From NCBI RefSeq assembly GCF_019200975.1, contig NZ_JAHTMR010000001.1, positions 1-64,000 on the forward strand: a stretch of DNA of 64,000 bases, written 5' to 3'. Origin of the DNA: Pseudomonas sp. PD9R (GTDB lineage Bacteria > Pseudomonadota > Gammaproteobacteria > Pseudomonadales > Pseudomonadaceae). The position numbers were made by a program, and so were the translations under genes. Below the pieces are notes generated by a model. That model was not told the DNA's origin and did no database searches. It saw only the letters and a program-made list of their open reading frames with translations. Positions 52,961 to 62,191 of the stretch are shown piece by piece (positions within the stretch are counted from its first letter, which is position 1; every line of letters starts with the position of its first letter).

Positions 52961-54799
52961 ATGAGCCGTATGCCGAGCGACACGATTACCTGGGGCATGA
53001 TGCTCCGCAAGCTGCCTTCCATTGCCAAAGCCATTCCACGAGTGGTGAGAGGAATGAAAGTGGCTAACGTCAAGGACCCGACCCAACCGTGTGGCCTGGG
53101 CTGGAGTTTCGAACAAGCGACCTTGCGCAACCCCGAGGGCCCGGCCTTGTTGTACGGCTCGGTGGCGCTGACGTATGCACAGGTCAATGAATGGGCCAAT
53201 CGCATTGCTCACCACTTGATTGCCCAAGGCATTGGCAAGGGTGATGTGGTGGCGGTTTTCATCGAGAACCGTCCGGAACTGTTGGTGACGATATTGGCGG
53301 TGGCCAAGGTCGGTGCGATCAGCGCATTGCTCAATACCTCGCAGACCCGCGATACGCTGGTGCACAGCCTGAACCTGGTCGCGCCAGCGGCCATCGTCGT
53401 TGGCGGGGAACTGATCCCGGCGTTTTTGGCGGTGCGTGAGCGCGTGTTGATTGAGGCGGTGCGAACCTGGTATGTCGCCGATCAAGACACTTGGAGTCAT
53501 CCGGGAATTGCCCCGGAAGGTTTCATCAACTTGATGACCGCCAGCATCGATGCCTGCGGCGACAACCCGGTCAGCAGTCAGCAGGTTTTTTTCGACGACC
53601 CTTGTTTCTTTATCTACACCTCGGGCACCACCGGGTTGCCCAAGGCCGGGGTTTTCAAGCATGGGCGCTGGATGCGTAGCTCGGCGAGTTTCGGGATGAT
53701 CGCGCTGGATATGCGCCCGGAGGACGTCGTCTATTGCACCTTGCCGCTGTATCACGCCACGGGTCTTTGCGTGTGCTGGGGCTCGGCCATCAGCGGTGCG
53801 TCGGGATTTGCCATCCGCCGCAAGTTCAGCGCCAGTCAATTCTGGAACGATGTGCGCCAGTACCGCGCGACCACGCTTGGTTACGTTGGCGAGTTGTGTC
53901 GTTATCTGGTGGATCAACCGCCCAGCGCCGACGACAGCAAGCACGGTGTGACCAAGATGATCGGCAACGGACTGCGCCCAGGCGCGTGGAGTGAGTTCAA
54001 AACCCGTTTTGCGGTCAATCACATCTGCGAACTGTACGCCGCCAGCGACGGCAACATCGGTTTCACCAACATTCTGAATTTCGACAACACCGTCGGATTT
54101 TCCCTGATGTCCTGGGAGCTGGCGGCGTACGACCATGACAGCGGCGCGCCGATACGGGAGGCCAGCGGCTACATGCGCAAGGTGGGCAAAGGCGAGCAAG
54201 GGCTATTGCTAGCGAAAATCGACGACAAGGCACCGCTGGACGGCTACACCGATCCGCAGAAAACCGAAAAGGTCGTGCTCCACGATGTCTTCGCCAAGGG
54301 CGACCGCTACTTCAACACCGGTGACCTGCTGCGCAACATCGGTTTTGGTCATGCACAATTTGTGGATCGCCTCGGCGACACCTATCGCTGGAAGGGCGAA
54401 AACGTTTCGACCACCGAGGTGGAGAACATCCTCCTGCAACACCCGCACATTTCCGAAGCCGTGGCCTATGGCGTGGAAATCCGCAACACCAATGGCCGGG
54501 CTGGTATGGCGGCGATCACGCCCGCTGAATCCCTGGCGACCATGGACTTCAGCGAATTGCTGGCCTTTGCCCGGCAACAGATGCCGACCTACGCCGTGCC
54601 CTTGTTCCTGCGGGTAAAAGTGAAAATGGAGACCACCGGGACTTTCAAATACCAGAAGACCCGGCTCAAGGACGAAGCCTTTGACCCAGGCCGAACTGGC
54701 GATGACCCAATCTACGCCTGGTTGCCGGGAACCGAGACTTACGTGCAGGTGACCGAGCAAGTGTTGATGGACATTCACGGCGGTGCCTATCGTTATTAG
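52961..54799 (+). CDS. long-chain acyl-CoA synthetase (FadD6/FATP-like)
   Basis: 612 residues. AMP-forming adenylate enzyme: P-loop YTSGTTGLPKAGVFKH near 224-238, ELYAASDGNIGF (A5), YFNTGDLLRNIG (A7) and DRLGDTYRWKGENVSTTEV (A8), and a C-terminal ETTGTFKYQKTRLK with the A10 lysine. The N-terminal hydrophobic start and the FATP-style motifs point to very-long/long-chain acyl substrates. Activates fatty acids to CoA esters at the membrane. Monocistronic. Confidence 0.88.
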   Translation: MSRMPSDTITWGMMLRKLPSIAKAIPRVVRGMKVANVKDPTQPCGLGWSFEQATLRNPEGPALLYGSVALTYAQVNEWANRIAHHLIAQGIGKGDVVAVFIENRPELLVTILAVAKVGAISALLNTSQTRDTLVHSLNLVAPAAIVVGGELIPAFLAVRERVLIEAVRTWYVADQDTWSHPGIAPEGFINLMTASIDACGDNPVSSQQVFFDDPCFFIYTSGTTGLPKAGVFKHGRWMRSSASFGMIALDMRPEDVVYCTLPLYHATGLCVCWGSAISGASGFAIRRKFSASQFWNDVRQYRATTLGYVGELCRYLVDQPPSADDSKHGVTKMIGNGLRPGAWSEFKTRFAVNHICELYAASDGNIGFTNILNFDNTVGFSLMSWELAAYDHDSGAPIREASGYMRKVGKGEQGLLLAKIDDKAPLDGYTDPQKTEKVVLHDVFAKGDRYFNTGDLLRNIGFGHAQFVDRLGDTYRWKGENVSTTEVENILLQHPHISEAVAYGVEIRNTNGRAGMAAITPAESLATMDFSELLAFARQQMPTYAVPLFLRVKVKMETTGTFKYQKTRLKDEAFDPGRTGDDPIYAWLPGTETYVQVTEQVLMDIHGGAYRY

Positions 54800-54925
54800 G
54801 TGCAGCGTTATTAAGTGCGGCGTTATTGAATGTGGCTATGGCCCTGCTTCAGAAAAAAGAAGTGACAGTGCCGGGGCGGCTCGGGAAACTGTCAACTTTG
54901 CGAATAACTGAAAGTGGAGTGCTCA

Positions 54926-55444
54926 ATGTCAGACAAAAGCCGCCAGATGACCCCCGAAGAAGCTGCCGAGTTTGCCGAACAGGTATTCAACAAGGCGCGC
55001 GAGGGTGATGCGGCCATGATGGCTGCGCTGCTGACCAAGGGCCTGCCGCCGAACCTGCGTAATCACAAGGGCGATACTTTGCTGATGCTGGCTGCCTACC
55101 ACGGCCATGTCGACACCGTAAAAGTCCTGCTCGAACACAAGGCCGATCCGGAAATCCGCAACGACAACGGCCAGAGTCCGATTGCCGGCGCGGCGTTCAA
55201 GGGTGATCTGGCGGTGGTTGCGGCGCTGGTTGAAGGTGGTGCGCAGGTTGAGGGTTCGTCATTCGATGGCCGTACCGCGCTGATGATGGCGGCGATGTTC
55301 AACCGCGTCGCCATCGTCGACTACCTGATCAGCAAAGGCGCCGACCCGAAAGCCAAGGACGCCAATGGCGTGACTGCGCTGGATGCTGCCAAGACCCTGG
55401 GTGCGGCTGATACCGTTGCGCAACTGGAAAAGTTACTGGGCTGA
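54926..55444 (+). CDS. ankyrin-repeat protein
   Basis: 172 residues, ATG after GTGGAG. About four ankyrin repeats: GDTLLMLAAYHGHVDTVKVLLE, GQSPIAGAAFKGDLAVVAALVE, GRTALMMAAMFNRVAIVDYLIS and GVTALDAAKTLGA. No signal peptide, so it is cytoplasmic here. AnkB of P. aeruginosa is a periplasmic relative in catalase function, but this one lacks that export signal. Partner unknown. Confidence 0.9.
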   Translation: MSDKSRQMTPEEAAEFAEQVFNKAREGDAAMMAALLTKGLPPNLRNHKGDTLLMLAAYHGHVDTVKVLLEHKADPEIRNDNGQSPIAGAAFKGDLAVVAALVEGGAQVEGSSFDGRTALMMAAMFNRVAIVDYLISKGADPKAKDANGVTALDAAKTLGAADTVAQLEKLLG

Positions 55445-55450
55445 TAGATT

Positions 55451-55529
55451 TAAAAGATCGCAGCCTGCGGCAGCTTCTACAGGAATGTACCCATTTAAAT
55501 GTGGGAGCTGCCGCAGGCTGCGATCTTTT
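55451..55529. repeat. REP doublet, family A
   Basis: Inverted pair with a 25-base spacer right after the ankyrin gene. Confidence 0.9.
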
Positions 55530-55595
55530 CGTTTTTGAGATTAACCTGCGTTATCCTTCGCGCCCTCAAAACTCCCTCGCTACAGGATCACCCCC

Positions 55596-56126
55596 ATGAA
55601 AGCCGCACTCGTCGAACTCATCAGCAAAATCAGCTCCGGGTGCATGGGCGAAGACGAAATCCTCAAGGTCGCTGACGAAGCGGCCCAGGCTTACGCCGAT
55701 CCAGAGGGTTTTCTGACGGCCAATCCGGACATCAACTACGACGAAACCTTCCCGATCCCGCTGGGTGAGTGGGTCGTCGTTGGCAGCTTGCCGGAGACCG
55801 TGCTGTTCCAGTCCGACACCTACATGGACCTGTTCGCCCAGATCGTCGCTTCGTTCGGGCCGGGCATCGACTTCAATATCAAACCCAAGCAACTGGCCAA
55901 GACCGAGGCGCTGACCGCGCTCAACCGCATTCAGGTACAGATGAGCAGCCTGAACAAGGAAAACGGCGGCTACGTTTTGATGAACTTCAGCCAGTTGCTC
56001 GACGATGAGCTGCAAGTGGTACTGGTCTACGGCAACGATGTGCCACGAGTGCTTGAGCTGTGCGCCGAAGTCGGCATCGCTGCGGCACCGTCCCTCGAAG
56101 CCTTGAAAGTGGCCATCCACGTCTGA
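55596..56126 (+). CDS. conserved protein of unknown function
   Basis: 176 residues, acidic, alpha/beta, no signal peptide or membrane helix. Start MKAALVELISKISSG; the ATG is preceded by AGGATCACCCCC. No family is recognised by eye; motif-like stretches are GEWVVVGSLPETVLFQSDTY and VVLVYGNDVPR. Codon use is native. Stand-alone between two REPs. Confidence 0.75.
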   Translation: MKAALVELISKISSGCMGEDEILKVADEAAQAYADPEGFLTANPDINYDETFPIPLGEWVVVGSLPETVLFQSDTYMDLFAQIVASFGPGIDFNIKPKQLAKTEALTALNRIQVQMSSLNKENGGYVLMNFSQLLDDELQVVLVYGNDVPRVLELCAEVGIAAAPSLEALKVAIHV

Positions 56127-56208
56127 AGCGCAAAGCTGTCAAATAAAACGGAACCCTTGCCATGGCCGGCTATCCTAAGAGTGCGAATCACACTTCAGGA
56201 GCGTCACC

Positions 56209-56400
56209 ATGGGTTCCACGTTCAACAGCCTGGTAGGCCTGATCATTCTGGCCCTGGACATCTGGGCAATCATCAACGTACTGAAAAGTGGCACCGAAAC
56301 CGGGATGAAAGTCCTCTGGGTGCTGTTGATCCTGTTGCTGCCGGTTCTGGGCCTGATCATCTGGGCCATCGCCGGGCCACGCGGTAACGTCAGAATCTGA
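56209..56400 (+). CDS. small PLDc_N-type membrane protein
   Basis: 63 residues, ATG after AGGAG. Two hydrophobic helices (about 8-22 and 35-54) with the sequence LDIWAIINVLKSG and PVLGLIIWAIAGPRG, matching the PLDc_N domain of cardiolipin-synthase N-termini, here as a stand-alone protein. Role unknown. Confidence 0.82.
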   Translation: MGSTFNSLVGLIILALDIWAIINVLKSGTETGMKVLWVLLILLLPVLGLIIWAIAGPRGNVRI

Positions 56401-56418
56401 CCTCACACAAATCCCAAC

Positions 56419-56497
56419 GTAGGAGCTGCCGCAGGCTGCGATCTTTTGATCTTAACAATCAAAATCAAAAGATCGCAGCCTGCGGCAGCTCCTACAG
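56419..56497. repeat. REP doublet, family A
   Basis: Very regular inverted pair, spacer of about 16 bases. Confidence 0.92.
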
Positions 56498-56634
56498 GCG
56501 CGATAATCAGAAGGTTCGACCTGTCATGTTCCGCGACGTAGAATGCGCGCCTTTCCCGGGCAATCGAGCCAATCGATTGGCCATCATGGGCGGGTAACCG
56601 TCCGTTGCCACCCGCATTCATCGGAGCACTTCCC

Positions 56635-57510
56635 ATGAGCAACATCCCAGCCAGCGACTACCTGGAAACCCTCTACGAAGGCTACGGCCAGCGTTTTCGC
56701 ATGGAAAAACTGCTGCACGAAGTGCGCACCGAACACCAGCACCTGGTGATTTTCGAAAACCCGCGCATGGGCCGGGTGATGGCATTGGATGGCGTGATCC
56801 AGACCACCGAGGCCGATGAGTTCATCTACCACGAAATGCTTACCCATGTGCCGATCCTCGCCCATGGCAGCGCCAAGCGCGTACTGATCATCGGCGGTGG
56901 GGACGGCGGCATGCTGCGTGAAGTGGCCAAGCACCGCGGCGTCGAGCACATCACCATGGTCGAGATCGACGGCACCGTGGTCGACATGTGCAAGGAATTT
57001 CTACCGAACCACTCCAAGGGTGCGTTCGATGATCCACGCCTGAACCTGGTGATCGACGACGGCATGCGTTTCGTCGCCACCACCACTGAAAAATTCGATG
57101 TGATCATTTCCGACTCCACCGACCCGATCGGGCCGGGCGAAGTGCTGTTCTCGGAAAACTTCTACCAGGCGTGCCACCGCTGCCTGAACGAAGGCGGCAT
57201 CCTGGTAACGCAGAACGGCACACCGTTCATGCAGATCGAAGAAGTCAAAACCACCGCCGGCCGCCTGCGCAGCCTGTTCCCGGACTGGCACTTCTATCAG
57301 GCCGCCGTACCGACTTACATCGGCGGCTCGATGACCTTCGCCTGGGGCGCAACCAATACCGCTTATCGCAAATTGTCCCGCGAAACCCTGCAACAGCGTT
57401 TCGCCGGCAGCGGCATCGTCACCCGCTACTACAATCCGGAAATTCACATCGGAGCCTTCGCTTTGCCGCAATACGTTTTGCAGGCTGTGAACAAGCCAAG
57501 CAACGACTAA
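56635..57510 (+). CDS. speE: spermidine synthase
   Basis: 291 residues from [22 protein letters not shown] after CGGAG. Putrescine aminopropyltransferase fold: [18 protein letters not shown] (decarboxy-SAM site near 80), [16 protein letters not shown], and [16 protein letters not shown] (gatekeeper Asp). Product also yields methylthioadenosine, which the mtn genes 5 kb upstream recycle. The chain is near the P. aeruginosa SpeE length. Confidence 0.95.
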   Translation: MSNIPASDYLETLYEGYGQRFRMEKLLHEVRTEHQHLVIFENPRMGRVMALDGVIQTTEADEFIYHEMLTHVPILAHGSAKRVLIIGGGDGGMLREVAKHRGVEHITMVEIDGTVVDMCKEFLPNHSKGAFDDPRLNLVIDDGMRFVATTTEKFDVIISDSTDPIGPGEVLFSENFYQACHRCLNEGGILVTQNGTPFMQIEEVKTTAGRLRSLFPDWHFYQAAVPTYIGGSMTFAWGATNTAYRKLSRETLQQRFAGSGIVTRYYNPEIHIGAFALPQYVLQAVNKPSND

Positions 57511-57520
57511 ACGCGGGCCT

Positions 57521-57609
57521 CCTGTAGGCGCTGCCGCAGGCTGCGATCTTTTGATCCGGTTTTTAAAGATCAAAATCAAAAGATCGCAGCCTGCGGCAGC
57601 TCCTACAGG
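57521..57609. repeat. REP doublet, family A
   Basis: Inverted pair with a 30-base AT-rich spacer right after speE. Confidence 0.9.
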
Positions 57610-57688
57610 TAATCCGTTTGAACGATCGACCAGGGTCAAAGTCCAGATATGTGTAAGCCCATCCATGGGTTTTATCGAGGAGGCACTG

Positions 57689-57922
57689 ATGCAAAAGTGG
57701 AAAATCACTTTCGTGGATGATCACGGTGAAACTGTCGACGAAGTCTTTGAGTGCGACGAGTGCCCGGATAACGAACGCGCTGCCAAACTCATCAAGGCCC
57801 GGCTTCTTCCTGTTGCCGCCGAACTGGATCTGAACGATCTGGAAGGGCGAACCGCCGATGCGAGCGTCAAAAGCCTTAAAGCTCAGAACAGCATACAAAT
57901 CCTCGGCATCACGCCAATCTGA
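57689..57922 (+). CDS. small acidic protein of unknown function
   Basis: 77 residues from MQKWKITFVDDHGETVDEV, the ATG preceded by CGAGGAGG. The longer frame starts inside the REP and is rejected. It begins with a beta hairpin, then a Cys/Asp/Glu-rich ECDECPDNERAA stretch with a CxxC, which might bind a metal. No family recognised. Confidence 0.72.
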   Translation: MQKWKITFVDDHGETVDEVFECDECPDNERAAKLIKARLLPVAAELDLNDLEGRTADASVKSLKAQNSIQILGITPI

Positions 57923-58133
57923 ACAACTCCTGTCACATTCTCAACCAGGCCTTGGCAGCGGCTCTATCTTGGGGCTAATCTGCAAGCGAGATCAGCGAAT
58001 GGATCGCTAAGGTCTGGTCTTGTCAGCTCCATGCTTGTTTCCCGTCGGCACATCGGTTGCCGTCGCTCGCGCTGTTCGGTGGCGGGCGCTGGGAGTACGG
58101 AAAGTCTATCCATCAGTTTGAGGAGGACGTTTC

Positions 58134-58475
58134 ATGAGCACAGCCTATCAAGAAGACATCAGCAGCAGCGTGCTGCGCCGCATGAAAGAAGGCGGTTTCG
58201 ATTTTTCACGGTTCCATCCCATCGAGTTCTACGCCATTTTCCCGGACGAGGAGCGGGCACGCAGGGCGGCAGGTCATTACCGCGGTGAATCCCTGAATGC
58301 GCAAATCAGTGTGCGCGACGACGGCGCATGGGCACTCGAACTGAGCAAAGTCATGTACGCCACTTACGACGACATCGGCGATTTCGAACAGGGTTTCGAA
58401 GCAGTGGTCGAGCCATTGGGCGGCATCATTGAAGGCTGGGGTGTCAAACAGGAGGTACGAGGGCGACTCGCATAA
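58134..58475 (+). CDS. rraB: RNase E inhibitor RraB
   Basis: 113 residues. RraB/DUF695-like family: HPIEFYAIFPDEERARRAA and KVMYATYDDIGDFEQGFEAVVEPLGGIIEGWGV are the matching parts. E. coli RraB binds RNase E and alters the degradosome. ATG follows GAGGAGG. Single gene. Confidence 0.85.
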   Translation: MSTAYQEDISSSVLRRMKEGGFDFSRFHPIEFYAIFPDEERARRAAGHYRGESLNAQISVRDDGAWALELSKVMYATYDDIGDFEQGFEAVVEPLGGIIEGWGVKQEVRGRLA

Positions 58476-58547
58476 CCATATGAACAGTTACAATCATCAG
58501 CAGCGGCTGACCTTCGGGTTGGCCGTTTTCGTTTTGTGCAAAGATCG

Positions 58548-58585
58548 GTGTAGGAGCTGCCGAAGGCTGCGATCTTTTGATCTTG
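58548..58585. repeat. single REP, family A
   Basis: GTGTAGGAGCTGCCGAAGGC followed by TGCGATCTTTTGATC, with no inverted partner nearby. Confidence 0.8.
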
Positions 58586-58613
58586 TTTTTGATTCATAAC
58601 GTTTCTAAAAGCC

Positions 58614-58640
58614 AAAAAAAACCGCCTGAGCAGGCGGCTA
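58614..58640 (-). terminator. intrinsic terminator pointing left, no annotated gene in front
   Basis: CCGCCT-GCTC-AGGCGG (read leftwards) followed by eight U. The transcript ending here should originate between 58640 and about 58900. Confidence 0.75.
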
Positions 58641-58900
58641 AAGGGAAGTTCGTTAAGTTTTTCAGCGAATGCACGGATTATCCGCAGTGCCAGCCGCGCA
58701 GTGAAATCAACTCTGACTATGCTGGTGATAGGCGACTACAACGCCTTGCAATGAAGCGGGGGCGATCAGGTTGGGGCATTTGCCGCACAGGATTGGTGCG
58801 GTGTCTGCGTATTGATTATCCAACCGATTGATATCAAAGCGTTTCTGCCGATGGCACGGGCCTTGCGAAGCCTAGATGTCCGGGTGACAAGGAGTACGGC

Positions 58901-60310
58901 ATGATCCGCACCTATTTTGATGAGATGTACGATGCCGGCGGCCAGGTCCGCCCGCATTATCGGGAGTTTGCCCGTTGGCTGGCCGAAACGCCTGACGAGC
59001 TTTTGGCGCAACGGCGACGCGAGGCCGATCTGTTATTTCATCGCGCCGGAATTACGTTCACGCTCTATGGTGATGAGCAGGGGACAGAGCGCCTGATTCC
59101 CTTCGACACGATCCCTCGCAGCATCCCCGCCAGCGAATGGCGCGTCGTCGAACGCGGCTGTATTCAGCGGGTCAAGGCGTTGAACATGTTCCTCGCCGAC
59201 CTCTACCACGAGCAGCGCATTATCAAGGCCGGCATCATTCCGGCCGAGCAAGTGCTGGCCAACGAGCAATATCAGTTGGCGATGCAAGGCCTGGATCTGC
59301 ATCGCGATATCTATTCGCACATCTCGGGTGTCGACCTGGTGCGCGATGGCGACGGCACGTACTACGTGCTCGAAGACAATCTTCGTACACCGAGCGGTGT
59401 CAGCTACATGCTCGAAGATCGCAAGATGATGATGAGGCTGTTTCCCGAGTTGTTCTCGGCCCAGCGCATCGCCCCCATCGATCACTATCCGAATCTGCTG
59501 CTCGACACACTGAAAAGTTCTAGTCCGATCGACAATCCGAGCGTGGTGGTGCTGACGCCGGGGCGCTTCAATAGCGCGTTCTTCGAGCATGCATTTTTGG
59601 CGCGGGAAATGGGTGTTGAACTGGTGGAAGGTGCAGACCTGTTCGTGCGAGACGACAAGGTTTTCATGCGCACCACCGACGGCCCAAAAGCAGTGGACGT
59701 GATCTACCGACGACTCGACGATGCGTTCCTCGACCCGCTGGCGTTCAACCCGGACTCAATGCTCGGCGTGCCAGGGCTGCTGTCGTCCTACCGCTCCGGC
59801 AATGTGGTGTTGGCGAATGCCATCGGCACCGGGGTCGCGGACGACAAGTCGGTGTACCCGTTCGTCACGGACATGATCCGTTTCTATCTGGATGAAGAAC
59901 CGATCCTGAAGAACGTGCCGACCTGGCAGTGCCGCAATCCTTCGGAACTCTCCCACGTCCTGGCCAATCTCCCGGAACTGGTGGTCAAGGAAACCCAGGG
60001 CTCGGGCGGCTACGGAATGCTGGTGGGACCGGCGGCGACAGCGGCGGAAATTGAAGCCTTCCGCGCGCGGATCAAAGCCAAACCCCATGCCTACATCGCG
60101 CAGCCGACGTTGTCCCTGTCGACCTGTCCGACCTTTGTCGAAAACGGCATCGCCCCACGCCACATCGACCTGCGTCCGTTTGTATTGTCCGGCCGCGAAA
60201 CCCGGGTTGTGCCCGGTGGTTTGACCCGTGTCGCCCTGCGCGAAGGCTCCCTGGTGGTGAATTCCTCCCAGGGTGGCGGAACCAAGGACACCTGGGTGGT
60301 CGAGGATTGA
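58901..60310 (+). CDS. circularly permuted ATP-grasp protein
   Basis: 469 residues. DUF404/DUF407 type circularly permuted ATP-grasp: RAGITFTLYG near 45, LEDNLRTPSGVSYMLEDRKMM, PNLLLDTLKSS, VKETQGSGGYGMLVG and DLRPFVLSG. Predicted ATP-dependent carboxylate-amine ligase. First of a three-gene operon with the alpha-E protein (12-base gap) and transglutaminase. Such trios occur in many bacteria and are proposed to make or tag a small peptide; substrate unknown. Confidence 0.9.
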   Translation: MIRTYFDEMYDAGGQVRPHYREFARWLAETPDELLAQRRREADLLFHRAGITFTLYGDEQGTERLIPFDTIPRSIPASEWRVVERGCIQRVKALNMFLADLYHEQRIIKAGIIPAEQVLANEQYQLAMQGLDLHRDIYSHISGVDLVRDGDGTYYVLEDNLRTPSGVSYMLEDRKMMMRLFPELFSAQRIAPIDHYPNLLLDTLKSSSPIDNPSVVVLTPGRFNSAFFEHAFLAREMGVELVEGADLFVRDDKVFMRTTDGPKAVDVIYRRLDDAFLDPLAFNPDSMLGVPGLLSSYRSGNVVLANAIGTGVADDKSVYPFVTDMIRFYLDEEPILKNVPTWQCRNPSELSHVLANLPELVVKETQGSGGYGMLVGPAATAAEIEAFRARIKAKPHAYIAQPTLSLSTCPTFVENGIAPRHIDLRPFVLSGRETRVVPGGLTRVALREGSLVVNSSQGGGTKDTWVVED

Positions 60311-60322
60311 AGGAAGCCTGCC

Positions 60323-61273
60323 ATGTTAAGTAGAACTGCCTCGGATTTGTATTGGATGTCGCGTTACCTGGAGCGGGCGGAAAACCTCGCACGGATGCTC
60401 GACATCAGTTATTCGCTGTCGCTGATGCCACAGGATGGTCGCGGTGATGGTCTGCACGAACTCGCCATGCCACTGCTGATTACCGGCACTCTGGACGACT
60501 ACCTCGAACGCCACGGCGAGTTGCATGCCGAACGGCTTCTGCATTTCTTCGCGCTGGATGCGGCCAATCCGGCCAGCATCTACAGCTGCCTCGGTGCCGC
60601 GCGGGCCAGTGCTCATGCAGTGCGTGGGCGAATCACCGCCGACATGTGGGAAAACATCAACTCGACTTGGCTGGAAATTCGCGGGATCGCCGAGCAGGGC
60701 TTGAGTCGCTACGGCATGAGCCGTTTCTGCGAGTGGATCAAGGAACGTTCTCACCTGTTCCGTGGCGCGTCCTACGGCACGATCATGCGTAATGATGCGT
60801 TCCGCTTCATTCGCCTCGGCACGTTCATTGAGCGGGCCGACAACACATTGCGCCTGCTTGATGCCCGTTACGAAATGGCGGGCGATCAGGCCGAAGCGGT
60901 CAGCGATGGCACGGCCCATGCGTATTACCAGTGGAGTGCCTTGCTGCGGGCGTTGTCATCGTTCGAGGCCTACACCGAGATTTATCGCGACGCCCCCGGC
61001 GCCCGGCACGTGGCCGAATTGCTGTTGCTGCGGGCGGATGTGCCGCGCTCATTGCGCGCCTGCACCGAAGAAATCGACCAGATCCTCGCCCAGTTGCCGG
61101 GGGCCAACGGCCGTCCCGCGCAACGCCTGGCGGCGGAGATGGACGCGCGGCTGCGCTATACCGGCATCACCGAAATCCTCGACGAAGGCCTGCACGCCTG
61201 GCTGACCGAGTTCATCCCGCTGGTGCGCCAGCTGGGTAACGCCATTCACAGTTCTTACCTGGAGGCTGCATGA
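60323..61273 (+). CDS. alpha-E domain protein (DUF403)
   Basis: 316 residues, all-helical. Starts MLSRTASDLYWMSRYLERAENLARMLD, the standard alpha-E motif, and RFIRLGTFIERADNTLRLLD in the middle. It partners the permuted ATP-grasp protein in this operon; biochemical role not established. Last four bases overlap the next ORF. Confidence 0.9.
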   Translation: MLSRTASDLYWMSRYLERAENLARMLDISYSLSLMPQDGRGDGLHELAMPLLITGTLDDYLERHGELHAERLLHFFALDAANPASIYSCLGAARASAHAVRGRITADMWENINSTWLEIRGIAEQGLSRYGMSRFCEWIKERSHLFRGASYGTIMRNDAFRFIRLGTFIERADNTLRLLDARYEMAGDQAEAVSDGTAHAYYQWSALLRALSSFEAYTEIYRDAPGARHVAELLLLRADVPRSLRACTEEIDQILAQLPGANGRPAQRLAAEMDARLRYTGITEILDEGLHAWLTEFIPLVRQLGNAIHSSYLEAA

Positions 61274-62079
61274 GACTTTCCATTAGCCATGAGACCACCT
61301 ATCACTACGAAGATCAGGTGCGGGCGAGCATCCAGTATTTGCGACTGACCCCCCACGACAGCGAGCGCCAGCACGTGCTCAGTTGGCAGCTCGACTTGCC
61401 TCGCCCGGTGCGTGCGCAACTCGATCCGTTCGGCAACATCCTGCATGTGCTGACCATGGACGAACCGCACGAAGCGATCATCATCGGTGCCCGTGGTCAG
61501 GTCGATATCGATGAATTGCGCGAAGCCGAGCACGAGAGCCAGTCGGCGTTGCCGTTTTTGCGCTTCACCCGCCTGACTGAAGCCGATCAGGCCCTGCGGG
61601 CGTTCGCCGAAAAGGAGTGCAAGAAACGCCGGGACCGCACCGCACTGATCGACTTGATGCATGGCCTGAATCAGCACATGACCTACACGCCGGGTGCCAC
61701 CGAAGTGGACACCAGTGCCGCACAGGCTTTCGCCGGGCGCTCGGGCGTGTGCCAGGACCACACTCATGCATTCCTCGCTTGCGCCCGCAGTCTGGGCATT
61801 CCCGCGCGGTATGTGTCGGGGTATCTGTACAGCGAAAACAGCGAGCACCTGGCCAGCCACGCCTGGGCCGAAGCCTGGCTCGATGACGCCTGGTACAGCT
61901 TCGATGTGACCAATGAATTGGCCCGGCCCGAGCGCCATTTGAAACTGGCGGTGGGTCTGGATTATCTGGACGCCTGTCCGGTGCGTGGCATGCGCCGCGG
62001 CGGTGGTTGTGAGCAGATGCACGCCAAGGTGCTGGTATCACCGACGCCGATGCCGGTGATCTCCGTGCAGCAACAGTAG
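61270..62079 (+). CDS. transglutaminase-like cysteine protease family protein
   Basis: 269 residues. N-terminal beta domain typical of this subfamily (HETTYHYEDQVRASIQYLRL), then the transglutaminase core with Cys in GRSGVCQDHTHAFLACARSL (near 161), His in SHAWAEAWL and Asp in FDVTNE. ATGA overlap with the alpha-E gene. Predicted peptidase or amide-transfer enzyme acting with the two upstream proteins. No signal peptide. Confidence 0.9.
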   Translation: MRLSISHETTYHYEDQVRASIQYLRLTPHDSERQHVLSWQLDLPRPVRAQLDPFGNILHVLTMDEPHEAIIIGARGQVDIDELREAEHESQSALPFLRFTRLTEADQALRAFAEKECKKRRDRTALIDLMHGLNQHMTYTPGATEVDTSAAQAFAGRSGVCQDHTHAFLACARSLGIPARYVSGYLYSENSEHLASHAWAEAWLDDAWYSFDVTNELARPERHLKLAVGLDYLDACPVRGMRRGGGCEQMHAKVLVSPTPMPVISVQQQ

Positions 62080-62087
62080 TTTAACCA

Positions 62088-62180
62088 CTGTAGGAGCGCA
62101 GCTTGCACGCGGTAGCGGTAGGTCAGTCAAAGGTGTATTGACAGCAAAACCGCTATCGCAAGCAAGCTCGGCTCCTACAA
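62088..62180. repeat. REP doublet, family B variant
   Basis: Arms CTGTAGGAGCGCAGCTTGC and its imperfect mirror with a 50-base spacer between convergent genes. Confidence 0.8.
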
Positions 62181-62191
62181 AGAGAATGCCA

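Larger units (their letters stand above)
58476..58900. other. intergenic region before the ATP-grasp operon
   Basis: 425 bases without a convincing gene. Contains a single REP (58548-58585), a leftward intrinsic terminator (58614-58640) and about 250 bases with no long ORF beyond it, possibly an sRNA transcribed leftwards. Confidence 0.6.

Noticed and set aside
52916..54199. 427-residue minus-strand frame opposite the acyl-CoA synthetase gene
   Set aside because: Antisense shadow; the plus-strand gene has all AMP-binding motifs.
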